Shown here one piece after another: positions 36,587 to 48,800 of a stretch of DNA of 64,000 nt; the stretch's first letter is position 1; every line of letters starts with the position of its first letter. Below the pieces are notes generated by a model. The model was not told where the DNA came from. It saw nothing but the letters and a program-made list of their open reading frames with translations, and did no database searches. The DNA is from Xylaria sp. FL1777 (taxonomy: Eukaryota > Ascomycota > Sordariomycetes > Xylariales > Xylariaceae), in NCBI GenBank assembly GCA_022578965.1, contig MU400649.1:43345-107344 (forward strand), written 5' to 3'. The position numbers and the translations under genes are program-made.

Positions 36587-38785
36587 TCACAACTTAGCTA
36601 GTCTGGACGACTCAGCCTCATTTCTCAGAGTCACAAGCTGTTGAAGGCTCAAGACGCGTGGCTCTGCGCTTGAACCCTTAGTGAGGGCGGTGATAAAATC
36701 TTCCCAACGTCTCTCCCATTCTGCTAGGGTTCTTCTGAGCTCATCTGGGCTCAAGCAGGAGTGCTCTATACTCCATCTAGCAAGCTGCTTCCATCCATAC
36801 AAGTTGATATCCTCATTGCCCGCCATGACCTCGTAGAAATCGTGAGAAAGTGTAGAACTAAATCCGAAATTAGACTGATAAATTGAGAGCGTTGAGAATC
36901 TGTGGTGACTTACTTAAAGAGAGTGCCGTTATCACTGCTTATGGCACAGTGCATGTTTTCTTCAAGCAATCTATACACGCTATGCTCATCCATGCACTTT
37001 GCTAAGCCCAATATCATGTTAGAGATTGGGCAGGTTTCGACGCAGATGTTCTTGCTTCTCATCGCCCTCAGAACATCTGGCTTCGTTGGCAAGGCATAGC
37101 CATGACCGATGCGCTTGGAGTCGAGATCAAGTGCTGTTTCCAGATTGCCTTCAAGATCGTCCGGTGTTTCGCCGCAATGAAATAAGAATGGTATTTCAAG
37201 TTTCTCTTCCTCGCATCGTGTCTGGAAATCTCGGAACTCCTGCTCGAAGAATCTCAGAGGGTGCAACATCTCAAAGGCTTCCTCGCCTACGAGATCAAAG
37301 CCCGCAATATACTCTGGCCATTTCTTCTTCATTTCAATACACTCATCTAAGGCCTTCTTGACAGCCTCCCTTGAGAAGGAGCGTGGTGTGCAATAGATAA
37401 CCTTGATTCCGCTAAAAGTTGGCCGATGCTGTGGGTTGTCAATTATCTGCCCATCCGCGCTCATGTCCCCAATATGTTTCATGAATTTTTCATATTCTTC
37501 AATAATACACTTCATCGTGCCAAAGTTGTCGATTTTTGTTTCAGCGCTGTCATTGAGAATCTGATTTGTTTGCATGAAGTTCGGCCGAATCTCAGCATAT
37601 TGGACGTTGTCTTCAACGAACCCTTCGAAACATTTTCCCGTATATTGTCGGAAAGCCGTCTCGTAATTAAACAATCCTTTCATCATTTTAGTGCGCGCAT
37701 TGAACTCTGTCCATGCTCTAAGGATAGTCAGCTCTGCTCATTGATGTTGTCGGAGATGTATCTCACCTGCGTGCACTAATGCGGTTATGTTTATAGTCGC
37801 TTTCTGAAATTTTTCTTCTGGTTTCTATGACCCATCGCTGTTCATCAAACTCTTGGGACTTCGCTCCGTTTGAAGCGAGTTGTACGGAGACAGATCGTTC
37901 TGCTTCTGGTTCCGATTCAAGCTCTTCATCGTCTACTTCTGTGAAGAATTCATCTACTTCCTCTTTCCTGAAGGTGAGCTTGCGGATAAGCCATTCATCG
38001 CAATTACCCTGAGCCTTCTCATCCCAGCGTTCCCGGAAATACTGATAGCGCATTTCCTCGACTTGCTGGCCTTTGTCCCTCCTGCCGTTCTTATAGGTCG
38101 CGCTAAAGATATCCGGACCTAGCATATCGTACGCGCGGGTTTTGGCGGCTGCATCGGATAGACTCTCGGCATGTGCAAGCTTCTCTAGCATTGAACTGTC
38201 ACCCGATTCGGCGGCTTTCGAGTGCATGTCCTTGCGAACCTGCTCGAGGTTGCGTAGGCTAAACTCGAGATTACAGTTTTTGAAATCACTGTCCTCGAGG
38301 AGTTGATGGTCACTCCAGATGTACATGTTGGTCATATCTCTGGCGTAACCGAGAAGGACTCCGGGCAGAAGCGTAGAATTGAAGTGGAGGTGTAGATGAG
38401 CGCCTTTAGGCACCATCCGTGCAACCTGAAATAGCCGGGTGTCCTTGAGGACATCGCGGACATGGAGGAAATGTTGGCTGGGCGAGAGAGACTGTGCCGT
38501 GAATAAGGCCTCGTCTTGCTTCCTCATGTGCGCAATGACTCTGTTGGCTTCTGCTTCAGTTTGATCTGCGCCGGCATCTGCGCCGGCTGCTATGTCATTC
38601 TGGAACTTAAACCTGAACTGCCGGGCAGACTTGCCGTGTCGAGAGTGTTGGCCCCGTGTGTTATTGTCCGTCATCTTGAGCCGTTGTGAAGATATTGCAT
38701 GGGAGATGTGGGATGGAGAGTCTTCCGAGTCTTTGTCAGGCTCGTCGGACTCGGCGCCCTTATTTATACTGCAGAACGTACCCAT
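36587..38785 (-). CDS. ADGF/ADA2-type adenosine deaminase
   Basis: Three exons: 38785-37767, 37717-36914 and 36857-36587, with introns of 49 and 56 nt (phases 2 and 2); 697 residues. Metal and catalytic motifs of the adenosine deaminase fold are present: HLHLHF (HxH zinc ligands, about residue 105), HCGET (His and catalytic Glu), GHGYAL (catalytic His) and SSDNGTLF (zinc-binding Asp). The third exon restores STLSHDFYEVM, typical of the ADGF branch. These enzymes deaminate adenosine to inosine. A long N-terminal part (over 90 residues, plus a Glu/Ser-rich insert at about 270-320) precedes and interrupts the fold. The N-terminus MGTFCS is not a signal peptide and fits an N-myristoylation site (Gly2, Ser6) with Cys5, so a membrane-tethered intracellular enzyme is possible. 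A second ATG at 38674 could be used instead. Confidence 0.88.
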
Positions 38786-41700
38786 AGCGCTGTGTCGAGG
38801 GGGCCTCTTATGTCCGGGAAACAATCACGCACGCGCGTGCTGTTGCCGCAGCGCAGTGGTGCGATGTGATGAGCTGAGAATGTTTGCTTAACCCTAGCGA
38901 AGGACTTGTAAGGGCGGAAATGAGGTTCTACAGAATGAAGCAAGGGATAATGAGCGATGAGCGATGAGCAAAGGGATGAGATGAATGCGTGGCTATGGAG
39001 CAGGGATCAGCGTGCGCAAACAAAGAGAAAGCCGGCATCAGGATTCTTTGATGGCCAGCAACTACCCGGGGCGCTTAAATACCTACCGATCTTAATAGTC
39101 ACAGGCAAAATCGAGCCGCAGAGCAGTTGATGGCCGGGTCATTTGACGAAGACGATGACATGGCATGAGACAAACACAAAGTGGGATGGAATGACTAGAA
39201 AGGAACTTGCCCGGAGTGCATCGAGGTGCCTGAGCCATCTGCCAGTGGTTAGCGTCTTACTTAGCAAGCAGGCTGTGTGCCATCTGTAGCAACCAAGGTA
39301 CCCTTCTTTCTCCCCCAGCCGATTTGCCTTACAAGCCTGAGGTAGGTAAGGTAAGGCTCTGGCCATTGTAGGTGCTGTACCGACCCGTCAACCCCACCTT
39401 CGACCTACCTGCGTAGCTAGGTACCTAGTAGTGGAGGGGCTGAGGGGCTTGTCATGCATGGCTTGGTGGGCTAGGTGGCTAGAGATGGGGCGCATGGTCT
39501 TTCGGGCATTGGGGCATGTATTGGAGCATGTATACTATGGCTAATACCCCTTGCTTTTAAGGGCGCGTATCGGCACACTTCCACCACCACTAGACATTCT
39601 TCTTATCTCCTTTACGGCGTACGTGTTGGGCTGACTCGGCGTCCACCTACATCACAACCGTACCAATGGCATCGTGACTTTTCTATAACACTGATAGTAA
39701 ACCCGAAGCCGGTCCCCGCCGACATCTCTGATTGCGTCCATGATGGTTCACCATACATATCTTCAAGTTGACTGTACAATATCCAACTTGATGCTGAAGG
39801 TTCCTGAACTTATTAATATCAACAATTAAATGTGAGTCAAGTGAGTCAACTGAGTCTCTGCGGTTATTATTGCCAAAGGCTGTGGGTTGGGTTCAAACTG
39901 ACACACTACAAGCAACCCACCTATTTACCTACCTAACTAATCTGATTAAATCACACTAATGGAGGCTGATATAAAGTTCGTTCGATCTCTGTGCCCTTTA
40001 CACTCCTATTCTAGCCAGCGCTTGGCGAAACCAAAAAGTTAGTGAAAACACCAAGGCGTATTTGCTTCTTCCATTTTGCTCAGCCCCCATTTCCTCCATC
40101 TAAGTTAGCGGGGCCTGCACCTCCGCCTGTCAGGATCTTGGAGAAAGTGTAGAATCTTTTTACATTCACTCTCAATCTTTCAAAGTGGCATGCACTTCTA
40201 AATTTTTTTTTTCTTTTTCACCGCCAACTCAAGATAACTAGACAGAAAATCAGTCACTCAATTATGCCTAGCTTCAATGTGTGTTCATCGGTCCAATTCT
40301 CGTGTAAAGGTCTTGATTCTTGAGTTTTGACTAGTGAGTTAGTTTATTCCTCGTCAATTTAACCCACAGTCATTACAGGTAACAATTTTTCTAGGTACAG
40401 ATCACGGCCTTTTTCATGGAGTACTAGTCTATGATGCACTAATTTGGCAATAGTCGACAAAGTGAGCCAAAATCTTGATCAGAATTCTTCGAAATGTAGT
40501 CAATGTATAAGAAGACTAAGTAAGTAGGTTTGTGGGTATATGCACAGGCACTCGCTCCAAGAAAATAGAAGTCTCAGGCCATCAACTTAGCTCAGGCCGT
40601 GAGCTCTATCCAAGGATTTAACTATTACAACGTTAGTGTTCACGATGATTTCAACACAGGAAATGCCATTTTCTTAGGCTAGGCCAAGTATCGTATAAGA
40701 AGTCTAAGACACAATTCTCTCAATAAATTTTCATCTGTCACTCTCTCATGATCAAATGTCAGATCTGACTGCGTCTGATATCTACAGATCCACTTGAACT
40801 TATTACATTTCCCAAACATTTTATTTACTGGTTATAGTAAGACGGCTGACACGAATACCTCATTAGGAGTGATTTAGACAGCGTATGTAGTTGTAGGATA
40901 ATGAACGCTGCCAAAGTAAGGTCTCTAGTAGAGCTAAAAAGTCACCAGGCGGAAGTATAGACCATCCATATGTATACAACTATGAATAGCACTTAATCAT
41001 GATTTAGGAGGTTAATCTAGCCATATTCCAATCCTAGTAGACCAACTTCGGGTACATTGTTCTCTAACAATATGAAGTCTTTGATTAGAATACTCTAAAT
41101 CCAATACGAGACGAGGCGAGGCGAGGCGAATTCTTTCAAAGTAGATTTTAGAGAGCTCCGTATTATCTCACCCTTGGATGGGTACGTCAGGGGCTAGGGT
41201 TGCAGTGGGCTAGAAGGGGCCCCTAATGTAGAGACAGTCTAGTATTTTCTAATAGAATGTCTTAGTTTCTTTCACTCTAAAGACAAACACCTCTGACAGG
41301 GAATGACAGCTACCGGAGGCTAAAAGCTTGCAAACACCACACCATCGAAGATGGTTGGCCGGGTCCTTGTTTGACATATGAGACCATTAACTCTTTTCCA
41401 GTAATACCAGGGATCGCATACTTTTTGCACGTTCCGAGTCGATGCCCCTGGTCAAAACCACGTATCTTAGAAAAGGGCCTTTTTCTATACGAGGAAGAGA
41501 CTAGTGACTTCCAAGCCTCCACAGAGTGCTGGGTGGGAAAAGGGGACGATGAGCCATTAACTACTCCTCCGAGACATGAACACGCAATGGATTGGCTCTT
41601 TCGATAATTTTAGTGTGTTTGTGTCGTTGCTAAACGAAGTTGAAAGCGTGGCGGTGTAGTTTGCTGTAAGCAAGGCACTTTAAGCCTAGTCACTTTATGG

Positions 41701-43747
41701 GTTTGAAGTAGAGACAATTAGGCGGTGGTACTCGTATAGAAATTGTTTACTATCTCCTCGCCTTCCTGATACACAATGGTCTTAAATTTGTGAGTGGCTC
41801 TCGCCTCAGTGACTGAGGCTCAGTCAGTCATTATGAGTCATTGTATCAAGATCTTAACACACTGGAATAATATGTAACAAATTAAATCAAGCGTCTAGGA
41901 GTCAGAAATAATTCTAACCTCTGAAAAGAATTAAGACAGGAGCCTTTTTGTAAAGGAAGGATGAGTAGGCTTTGCTCCTAGGAAGGATCACGTATTTAAT
42001 CTAATATTCATAAGAATACTGGCTATCTTAAAATATTACTTACAACCTAGTTAAATAGCACTAGGGAGAATTATCACAAGAATAATGATATGTTTGCTAT
42101 GGTAAATGTTATATGTTTTGTATTTTTGTCATAAATTATTGTTATGTGTACTTTGTCATCTTGCTATCAAGATAAAAATGAGCACAGATGATTGAGGACT
42201 CTCAGAATCGAACTGAGGCCTTCGCAGTACCCTCGGCGGCGTCCAATGGCTTGGGGGCGTGCACCACTGCACTTAGTCCTCTTTAAGTTAGCATAGGTCC
42301 TTGTGCCAACCCTTGTGGGGTTCTAGGTGTTCTAGACCTTGATATTCACCCGCACCCCCGCAAGCTGAATGACCTGAGCTACCGTATAGTTTTGGGAATT
42401 TGATCACTTGGCGGAACCACTTTTACCTGCGCTAAATCCTTTTAATAGTCTTGAACTGTGGGGTACTTCATCACGTGAAATGGCTTGGCAACCAGTTGAG
42501 AAGCCTTTCAGCATACTTCGTACAAATTATATTTATCGATAGAGTGTCACATGACGAATTACCCCGTATTTGGAGACTATTAAAGGAGTTTAGTGTAGGT
42601 AAAAGTAGTTCTGCCAAGTGATCAAATAATTTTTACTGCGCGCCATACTATTTGCACTACTGAGTAGGGCTGTCATAAGAAAGAAGACCCAGAAGCCTGA
42701 AATGCTCTAATCTTCCAGCCAAATGGTGTGCGCGTATTCTTCCAGGTCGTTGATGCCAGCAAGGCTGTTTAGCGTGCACTTGTAAACCAAAAAGCAACAT
42801 CCCTTGGAGATTAAGCTACGTGGGTTTTCAGTGTTCTGACGGAAGGTACAATCTAATACCGAATGAAAACGGATTCTATCAAGAGTACGTTTTGCAACGG
42901 CGGTCGACGAAACGGTCTTCAAGTAGCATACCCCGCAACACAGGTACTACCTACTATACGTACGTAAGAGCGGCAATTAATCTATCTCTAAACGGTATTT
43001 GGTGTATCCCTGTGTAACGGAAGACGTCATCTTATCAATACTTATCTATCCAAGACAACTTGCCCCTGCACGGTTTTCAATGCAAAGACTCAATTGAACT
43101 CCTATGACCGCCAGCGAATCCCTAAGTTTCGTTGACAAATGTGATGTCATTCTTTGGCTTCATGAATCTGCGGTCACTAAGCAATTACTAGAGTTGTTTT
43201 GGACAAGAACTCCGGACGCAGCTGAGAAAACCACGAGATGTCCATGCTCTTTTAGCATTTTACTGGATATCAATACCCCGTATAAAGACCGCCAAGGCTA
43301 AGTCACAGGTAATCCCAAGGGTGAAGGGGGAAAAGAGGTTATATTGTAATGGGAGGGGCTCTAGTGTAGGCTAGCCAGCTAAATATAGTATCCATCCTCC
43401 TAACCGGGATAGATAGTTCCTTAAAAACGAAGGCTTTATTTGCCCTGAACCCAAGCGGTCTTTTTAGTATTATAAAAAAAATTTAACGTGGAATTCATTT
43501 TCATTTCCTTTTGCTCTTAGCTGGAGATTTTTTGAATGCTAACCAAACCTCCTGATACTGCGAGCCCGGAAGCGAGCCCGGAACCTCATATGGTAAAGTA
43601 AGACGCTTGTGGCTTCTCTGCCAAGTATATCCTTCAACTTCCTAGTTCTATCAAAGCGCTCCTTAACGACAGAAATACCATGGTTGTATGTGTCCTGGCC
43701 ATGACAGAATCTCATTACAAGTGCCCGCTATGATCTTTCAAAAGTTG
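38786..43747. other. Gene-poor gap of about 5 kb
   Basis: No protein-coding gene is supportable. A 78-codon frame at 41371-41607 and frames near 42820 and 43104 have no family match and no ATG-plus-intron model; they may be gene relics. The stretch contains a tRNA-like element (42194-42281), TACCTA/GGTACC palindromes (about 39350-39430) and short GTGAGTCAA repeats (39831-39855). From about 39780 on the AT content rises. Confidence 0.55.
42194..42281 (-). tRNA. tRNA-like element, type undetermined
   Basis: Read on the minus strand, 88 bases begin GAGGACT and end AGTCCTC, a perfect 7-bp acceptor stem. The T arm is intact (CTCAG, loop TTCGATT, CTGAG), the D arm GTGC-AGTGGT-GCAC pairs, and a TTTTT run of the Pol III terminator type lies about 10 bases downstream. 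The anticodon part does not fold cleanly: it would need an intron or a long variable arm, and positions 8-9 read AA rather than the usual TA. It is either an intron-bearing or class II tRNA I cannot type, or a degenerate copy. Confidence 0.4.
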
Positions 43748-44998
43748 TTATAAATGCTCTCGACAGGCTCCCCAGACGCCACCACAGACATAGCAAAACT
43801 GTCCGCCGCATCTACATGTCATGTGATTACACCCTGATCTCTTCTCGACCATGTTATTGCAACTAGGGCATGATCTCCAACCATTCCTTGTTGCGAGAGA
43901 GACTGTTTGCTGCATGCCGACGTCTTCTGGGCAGATCCCGACGTGAGCGGCATTCCGACATATTCTGCATGTCGTAGACCGGCACGCGCGACAAGCCGCT
44001 ATGTCCGGTCCTTGGTACTGTGCCGGCGGCACAAAGACCCCGCAGGCCCTATTTGAGCAATAGACGGGGTTTGGCGTTGTCAATTCCAAGATCATGAGTC
44101 TATATCTCTCCCGGAAGTCCTCTGTTGCGGTAGGGCATAGATCTACTGGAATCTCTTGACGACAGCAACGAAATGGCTGACGGCCATCTAGGGCATTCTG
44201 GAAAGCGGCTTGTTTTTTTTTTTTGAGTTAATTTAAGCAGCGCTCTATTCTGCATAATGAGGAGATGTGAGAGAACTTACTTTGAAGATCTTCGTAGCAA
44301 TACCAGTGCGTGCAGGGTACCTGGGTCATGGAACCCATATCGTCCTCTTCCATGCAGACTGCACATTCTCTGAGACGTTCCCGACGGATCCATTCTCTCT
44401 CTTCTGCCTCCTCCTGGGCCTGTATTTGTGCCTCTTCAATTCTAGCCTCTGCCTCTATATGTTCGGCGAGTATTTTATCCTGCTCTACTTGTCTTTGCCG
44501 CGCTGCTTCATCTCTCATTCGAGTCATGGACTCTCTTACCGAATCTCTTATAGCTTCTCTTCGTACTTCGTCGGCAATTCTTTCTTCTTCTTCTATTGCT
44601 CGACGAGTCTCAAACTCCAACATTATTAGCTCGAAATGATCTAGCTGCTGCTGACGTAGAGTTTCTTCTCGCTCTCGGTTTTCTCTCGCAACCGACTCGC
44701 GAAACTGCCGAAATGCTCTCAACTCTTCATACTGGCGCTCTCTCATCACCAGAGCTTCTGCTCTTACATAATCTGTCAATTCATCCTGTGCCCGTTGCGC
44801 CGCTGCAAGTCTCTCATATGTATTCAGAGATAATACTAGCTCTCGTGGGGGCCGCTGGGCAGCAGAAGCTTCAGGATACTCGACAGATCTACTAGCGACC
44901 GAGCATGGCGTTGGATCAGACCATGGGAGCAGCGAAACACTCCGCTGCCGATACTGGCGTGCGTCTTTCGGGCGGATAACTTGGCATTTGACCTCCAT
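43748..44998 (-). CDS. RBR (RING-IBR-RING) E3 ubiquitin ligase
   Basis: Two exons, 44998-44281 and 44208-43748, phase 1, with a 72-nt intron ending after an A-rich tract; 392 residues. Residues 1-60 are polar. A long charged helix (about 75-215, rich in Arg/Glu: RQYEELRAFRQFRE, AEARIEEAQIQAQEEAEE) is probably a coiled coil. RING1 starts at about 218 (CAVCMEE...C-T-H-WYC) and continues in exon 2 with RCCRQEIP. The IBR has YCSNRACG, CRACRSTTCRIC and HVGIC. RING2 holds CPSCNNMVEKRSGCNHMTC, where the Cys of GCNHM is the expected catalytic residue. RBR ligases pass ubiquitin through that cysteine. The gene is divergent from the Gly-rich protein gene and may mark a shared regulatory region. Confidence 0.9.
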
Positions 44999-45899
44999 AA
45001 TGAGGTGGGTAGATGTATTATGAAAACTTATATCATAGTGCAACTCTCACCTAGCAAGTGTCTCAGGGAGCTGAATGGAGTGTTGGCATCAGAGGTAGAA
45101 GTCAAGCTGCGGGGTACACATGGAATTACCAGAGATGCACTATCCAGACCACTGCCCAGGGATCGAATAAAGCCTGACCACCACTCTAAATATAGGGCTG
45201 TCAGCCTGGTTGGGTGTTATATCGTATACTGCTGCATAAAAGACCTTTGATAGGCTCAAGAATCCTATTGGTCATATCTCCAGTGCCCGAAAGATCTCCA
45301 AAGCAAGAGTGCGAGTGGTCACATGATGAGCTCCCCTGTACTCGATTATTAGCATATAGATTTTTGTCTACGAGTCTATTTGCCGTTTTGTATAATAGAG
45401 GCTGATTTTCTGTATACCTTTACGATCCTGGATAGTTTTGGAATATGCTATCAAAGAGTCCCTGCTGGTTCAGGGGTAGCGGGTGAAGTGGAAAAACAAG
45501 GGTCCTGCCAGGAGTCGGTCAGGAATCGGTCATGCAACGGTATGCGGTATGCATACTACCCTCTTTATCGCACAAGCCAATGCTATTGGGACTGCTGCCT
45601 GGCAGAATGCATCTGTATATGATTGTGGCGTTGCAAGAATAAGCACTGCACAGAGGAACTCTTACGTGGGGCCAATCAATAAAATAAGGCTCTCGGCGGT
45701 TCAGAGAATCTTGCAAAGCTGAATTGGGTGCCTCTGGAATATGACCTCTTTAATACAACGCAACGTTGGTTGGGCGATGACAGATAAATACCTATCAATG
45801 CAACCATAACCTAGAAGAGTGAACATGAATCCACCAGAACACAGTCCTCTTCCTATTCTCGCGAATCATGCATCCCCATAGTTTGTGCTAAAGCTAAAG
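44999..45899. promoter_or_regulatory. Divergent promoter region of the RBR ligase and Gly-rich protein genes
   Basis: About 900 bases between divergent starts, with no supportable coding segment apart from a short upstream ORF near the right end. No clear TATA or operator-like repeats are visible. The assignment is by gene orientation. Confidence 0.45.
45868..45891 (+). promoter_or_regulatory. Short upstream ORF before the Gly-rich protein
   Basis: An ATG at 45868 opens a 7-codon frame ending at the TAA at 45889-45891, 8 bases before the main ATG at 45900 and out of frame with it. If the transcript starts upstream, scanning ribosomes would meet it first, which often lowers main-frame translation. 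Whether it lies within the transcript is unknown. Confidence 0.45.
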
Positions 45900-48800
45900 A
45901 TGAATGTAAAACTCTCAGTTGATGGCCAAGACGGAAGACTTATAGCTCAGAGCACCGGGCTACGGGATCCTTGGACTTATGACGATCGTCAATTACAGCT
46001 CTATGATCAGGTATGTCATGGATCCGGGCGCTGTGACTACACAGTAGAATTTTGCTACCATAGCAGACCCCTTTCCATCGATGTGGTGCGGAGGGGGGAT
46101 TGGGTTTGAATATAGTACTCTGACTATACGTAGAGCGTAGAGTACGCACGCCTCGGGCGTCCCGGAAAAGACGCCCAACGGTCAATACCTGGATCAGCTG
46201 CCGGCCATCTTTCAGTGCAGATTGTCGAATCTCCCGTAATAAAAGGTGGCATACGTGCAATAGTTCTTGCATCTCAGAGCTCGCACGAGCTTCCTTCGCC
46301 CATTGATGTTCCAGTAGGCCGAGATTTGCTCCTCACCGCAATTGGTGGCAATGGCGAAGATGGTATGAATGGTGAAGACGGAGTTGATGGGCGGGACGGG
46401 GTCAATGGAATGGATGCATCAGAGACTTCAGAGGCTACGGTACGAACGCATAATCCGTATACTGCTGCTTTATTCTCAGCTGATAATAAGAAAGTCAGGC
46501 TCTGATGGAGGTAATGGCGGCAAGTTCGTTATCCTTAATATTTTACGATTACGGCAAATAGCTAATCACCCAGGCAGTGCTGGACAAGGCGGCAATGGCG
46601 GAGATGGCGGAGATGGCGGTACCATAGAGATATTTGTGGACGAAGATCAGGCGCATCTTCTCATGGCAGTCAAGTGGGATCTTTCTGGAGGAAAAGGCGG
46701 TCAACCCGGTAAACATGGTCAGCCGGGCCGTGGCGGAAGGGGAGGAAAAGGGGGGAAGGGATATGAATGGTATGTCTACCGCCCGATATAACATGAAGAG
46801 AAATATTAACTACGACGACACAGGAAACAATGCGATGGCTATGTTTACAGCTGTACCGCGCGCTGCCTCGGAGGTGACACAACCACTAACTCCAACAACG
46901 TAGTTCGTTACAAATCAATAGTGGAAATGGGCCGGTAAGCCTCTAGAGCACTCCTGAGAGGCTATTTCTGACATGTGCTGCCTTATCGGTATAGCACTCT
47001 AGCGCTCGTACGACCCGGCACTCAGATGGTGACTCGTGCTGGCGCAGCCCAGTTGATGGCCCAGGCTGCAACAAGACTGCAGGAAGTACACGGTCCGGAG
47101 TTGAGTCCTGTGTGCAGATGTCATGGCGGGGAGGGACACTGCACTGGATGCGACAGCAGTCCATTTATCCAGACACACAAGCAAGTTGCAGGCCTGGATG
47201 GGTTGAATGGCCATTCTGGTACACCAGGCACAAGTTTCCCTCATAACGGTATGGACGGTCTTCACGGCAATGCAACAATCGTTGTACAAAAGTCAGATGG
47301 AAGCCGTCAAGAGTACAGCTCTTTGTACAGTCTTGCGCTCACAGATTTTGACGTCGAGGATGAGAATGGAGACGGAATTTTCGAACCCGGCGAACATCTA
47401 TTCGTTCGAAGAATCACAGTTCAGAACTCCGGTATATTCTAGTGTACCATTGTGGTTACCTTTGATACTGACTTAACAATTTGTAGGAGGAATGCCCTCT
47501 CCAACACGCTCCATACAACTAGACATGGTGGAATCAGATTGGTTTAAACTTGTGGACGGACATGACGGTCGGACATTTCTGCCCTCGATAAGAGAGGGGT
47601 CATCAGTCACCATTGACGGTCCTATCAAAGTGCGAATCCGAGAACAAGAAGATCACGAGATCCCAGAGATAGGTAATTTATTCATCCACAACGAAGCCAT
47701 TAAACTTAATGCGATCATGCCTTGGATAGAAAGGGAAATTTCGAATTTTGAATTCAATAAAATGATCGAGATCAGATATCCCTGTGAACTGAGAAACTTG
47801 CGAGCCTTGGCTACTGTAGCCCAAGGCTCACAGAGCAAACTGTCATTTGAGGTATGTATTTTACTATAAGCAGCTGCTCGGGGTTTGGGACTGTTAACAT
47901 CAAGAAAGGTTTACAATCATGGCAGTGTCTCAATTGGAACTGATGGATATAACCCGCGTATTGTTGAGATCGATGTCTCGTTCCCTGCAGCCTTTGGGGA
48001 GCTCGAATCTGAACCTAATCAGTGGCGTGAATCCGTTACTATTACTCCCGGTGATATCCGGGGTGGAAGGGGCTTCGTATTAGAGCGGCAGCTTCGTGTC
48101 CATAATAACGCCCAAAGTTATCAGCATGTTGCGGCCTTATTCAAGCTCTATCTAGGGAAGCCAAAACACCCTGGACCTGATGGCCTATACGAGGTCAATC
48201 TTGTCCATGTTGTTGAGATTAGGATGCAAGTGTCTGATCACTATACTATGCACCCTGGCGCATCTTTCCTCTTGGTAACCAACTCTGAAACTGGGGGCGA
48301 GAGAGCTCAGTCAATACGTCGGTTCATCAACAGTTCCCTTGGAATGGAGATCGATACGTGGAATATATCCCTTTACGCCGGCCTTAACCAGAAGGACCAG
48401 GAGTCTGGTGCCGCGAAGAATATTTTGTCCAGGTATCACGGAAGAACAATCATATTCTTGGGGAATTGGTTCGGTTTCTTTGGCCAAGGTAGGAAAAACA
48501 TCTTCGATGTTTGCGACCCAGAAGCTATTGCCGCTGCTGCTGCTAACGATACCAACCTTTTGTTTCTGGATACACCGGATTTTGAAGCTCACGAGAAACT
48601 CATCAGTGAGATCTATTTCTGGCCCAGCCAGCCTGTTTCTTGTACGCGAGCTAACATCAGTCAATCGCATCAATTCCACAGCATACCGGACTTTGTCACA
48701 GCAATCACACAGCAGAAACAGTATTGTGATCTTGTCCATGAGAAATATGCTATAACCTTGTCTAAGAAGTGGTATCAAGTAGATTCTCCGAGGCCAAAGT

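Noticed and set aside
41371..41607. 78-codon frame as a possible gene relic
   Set aside because: No ATG-plus-intron model and no recognised family.
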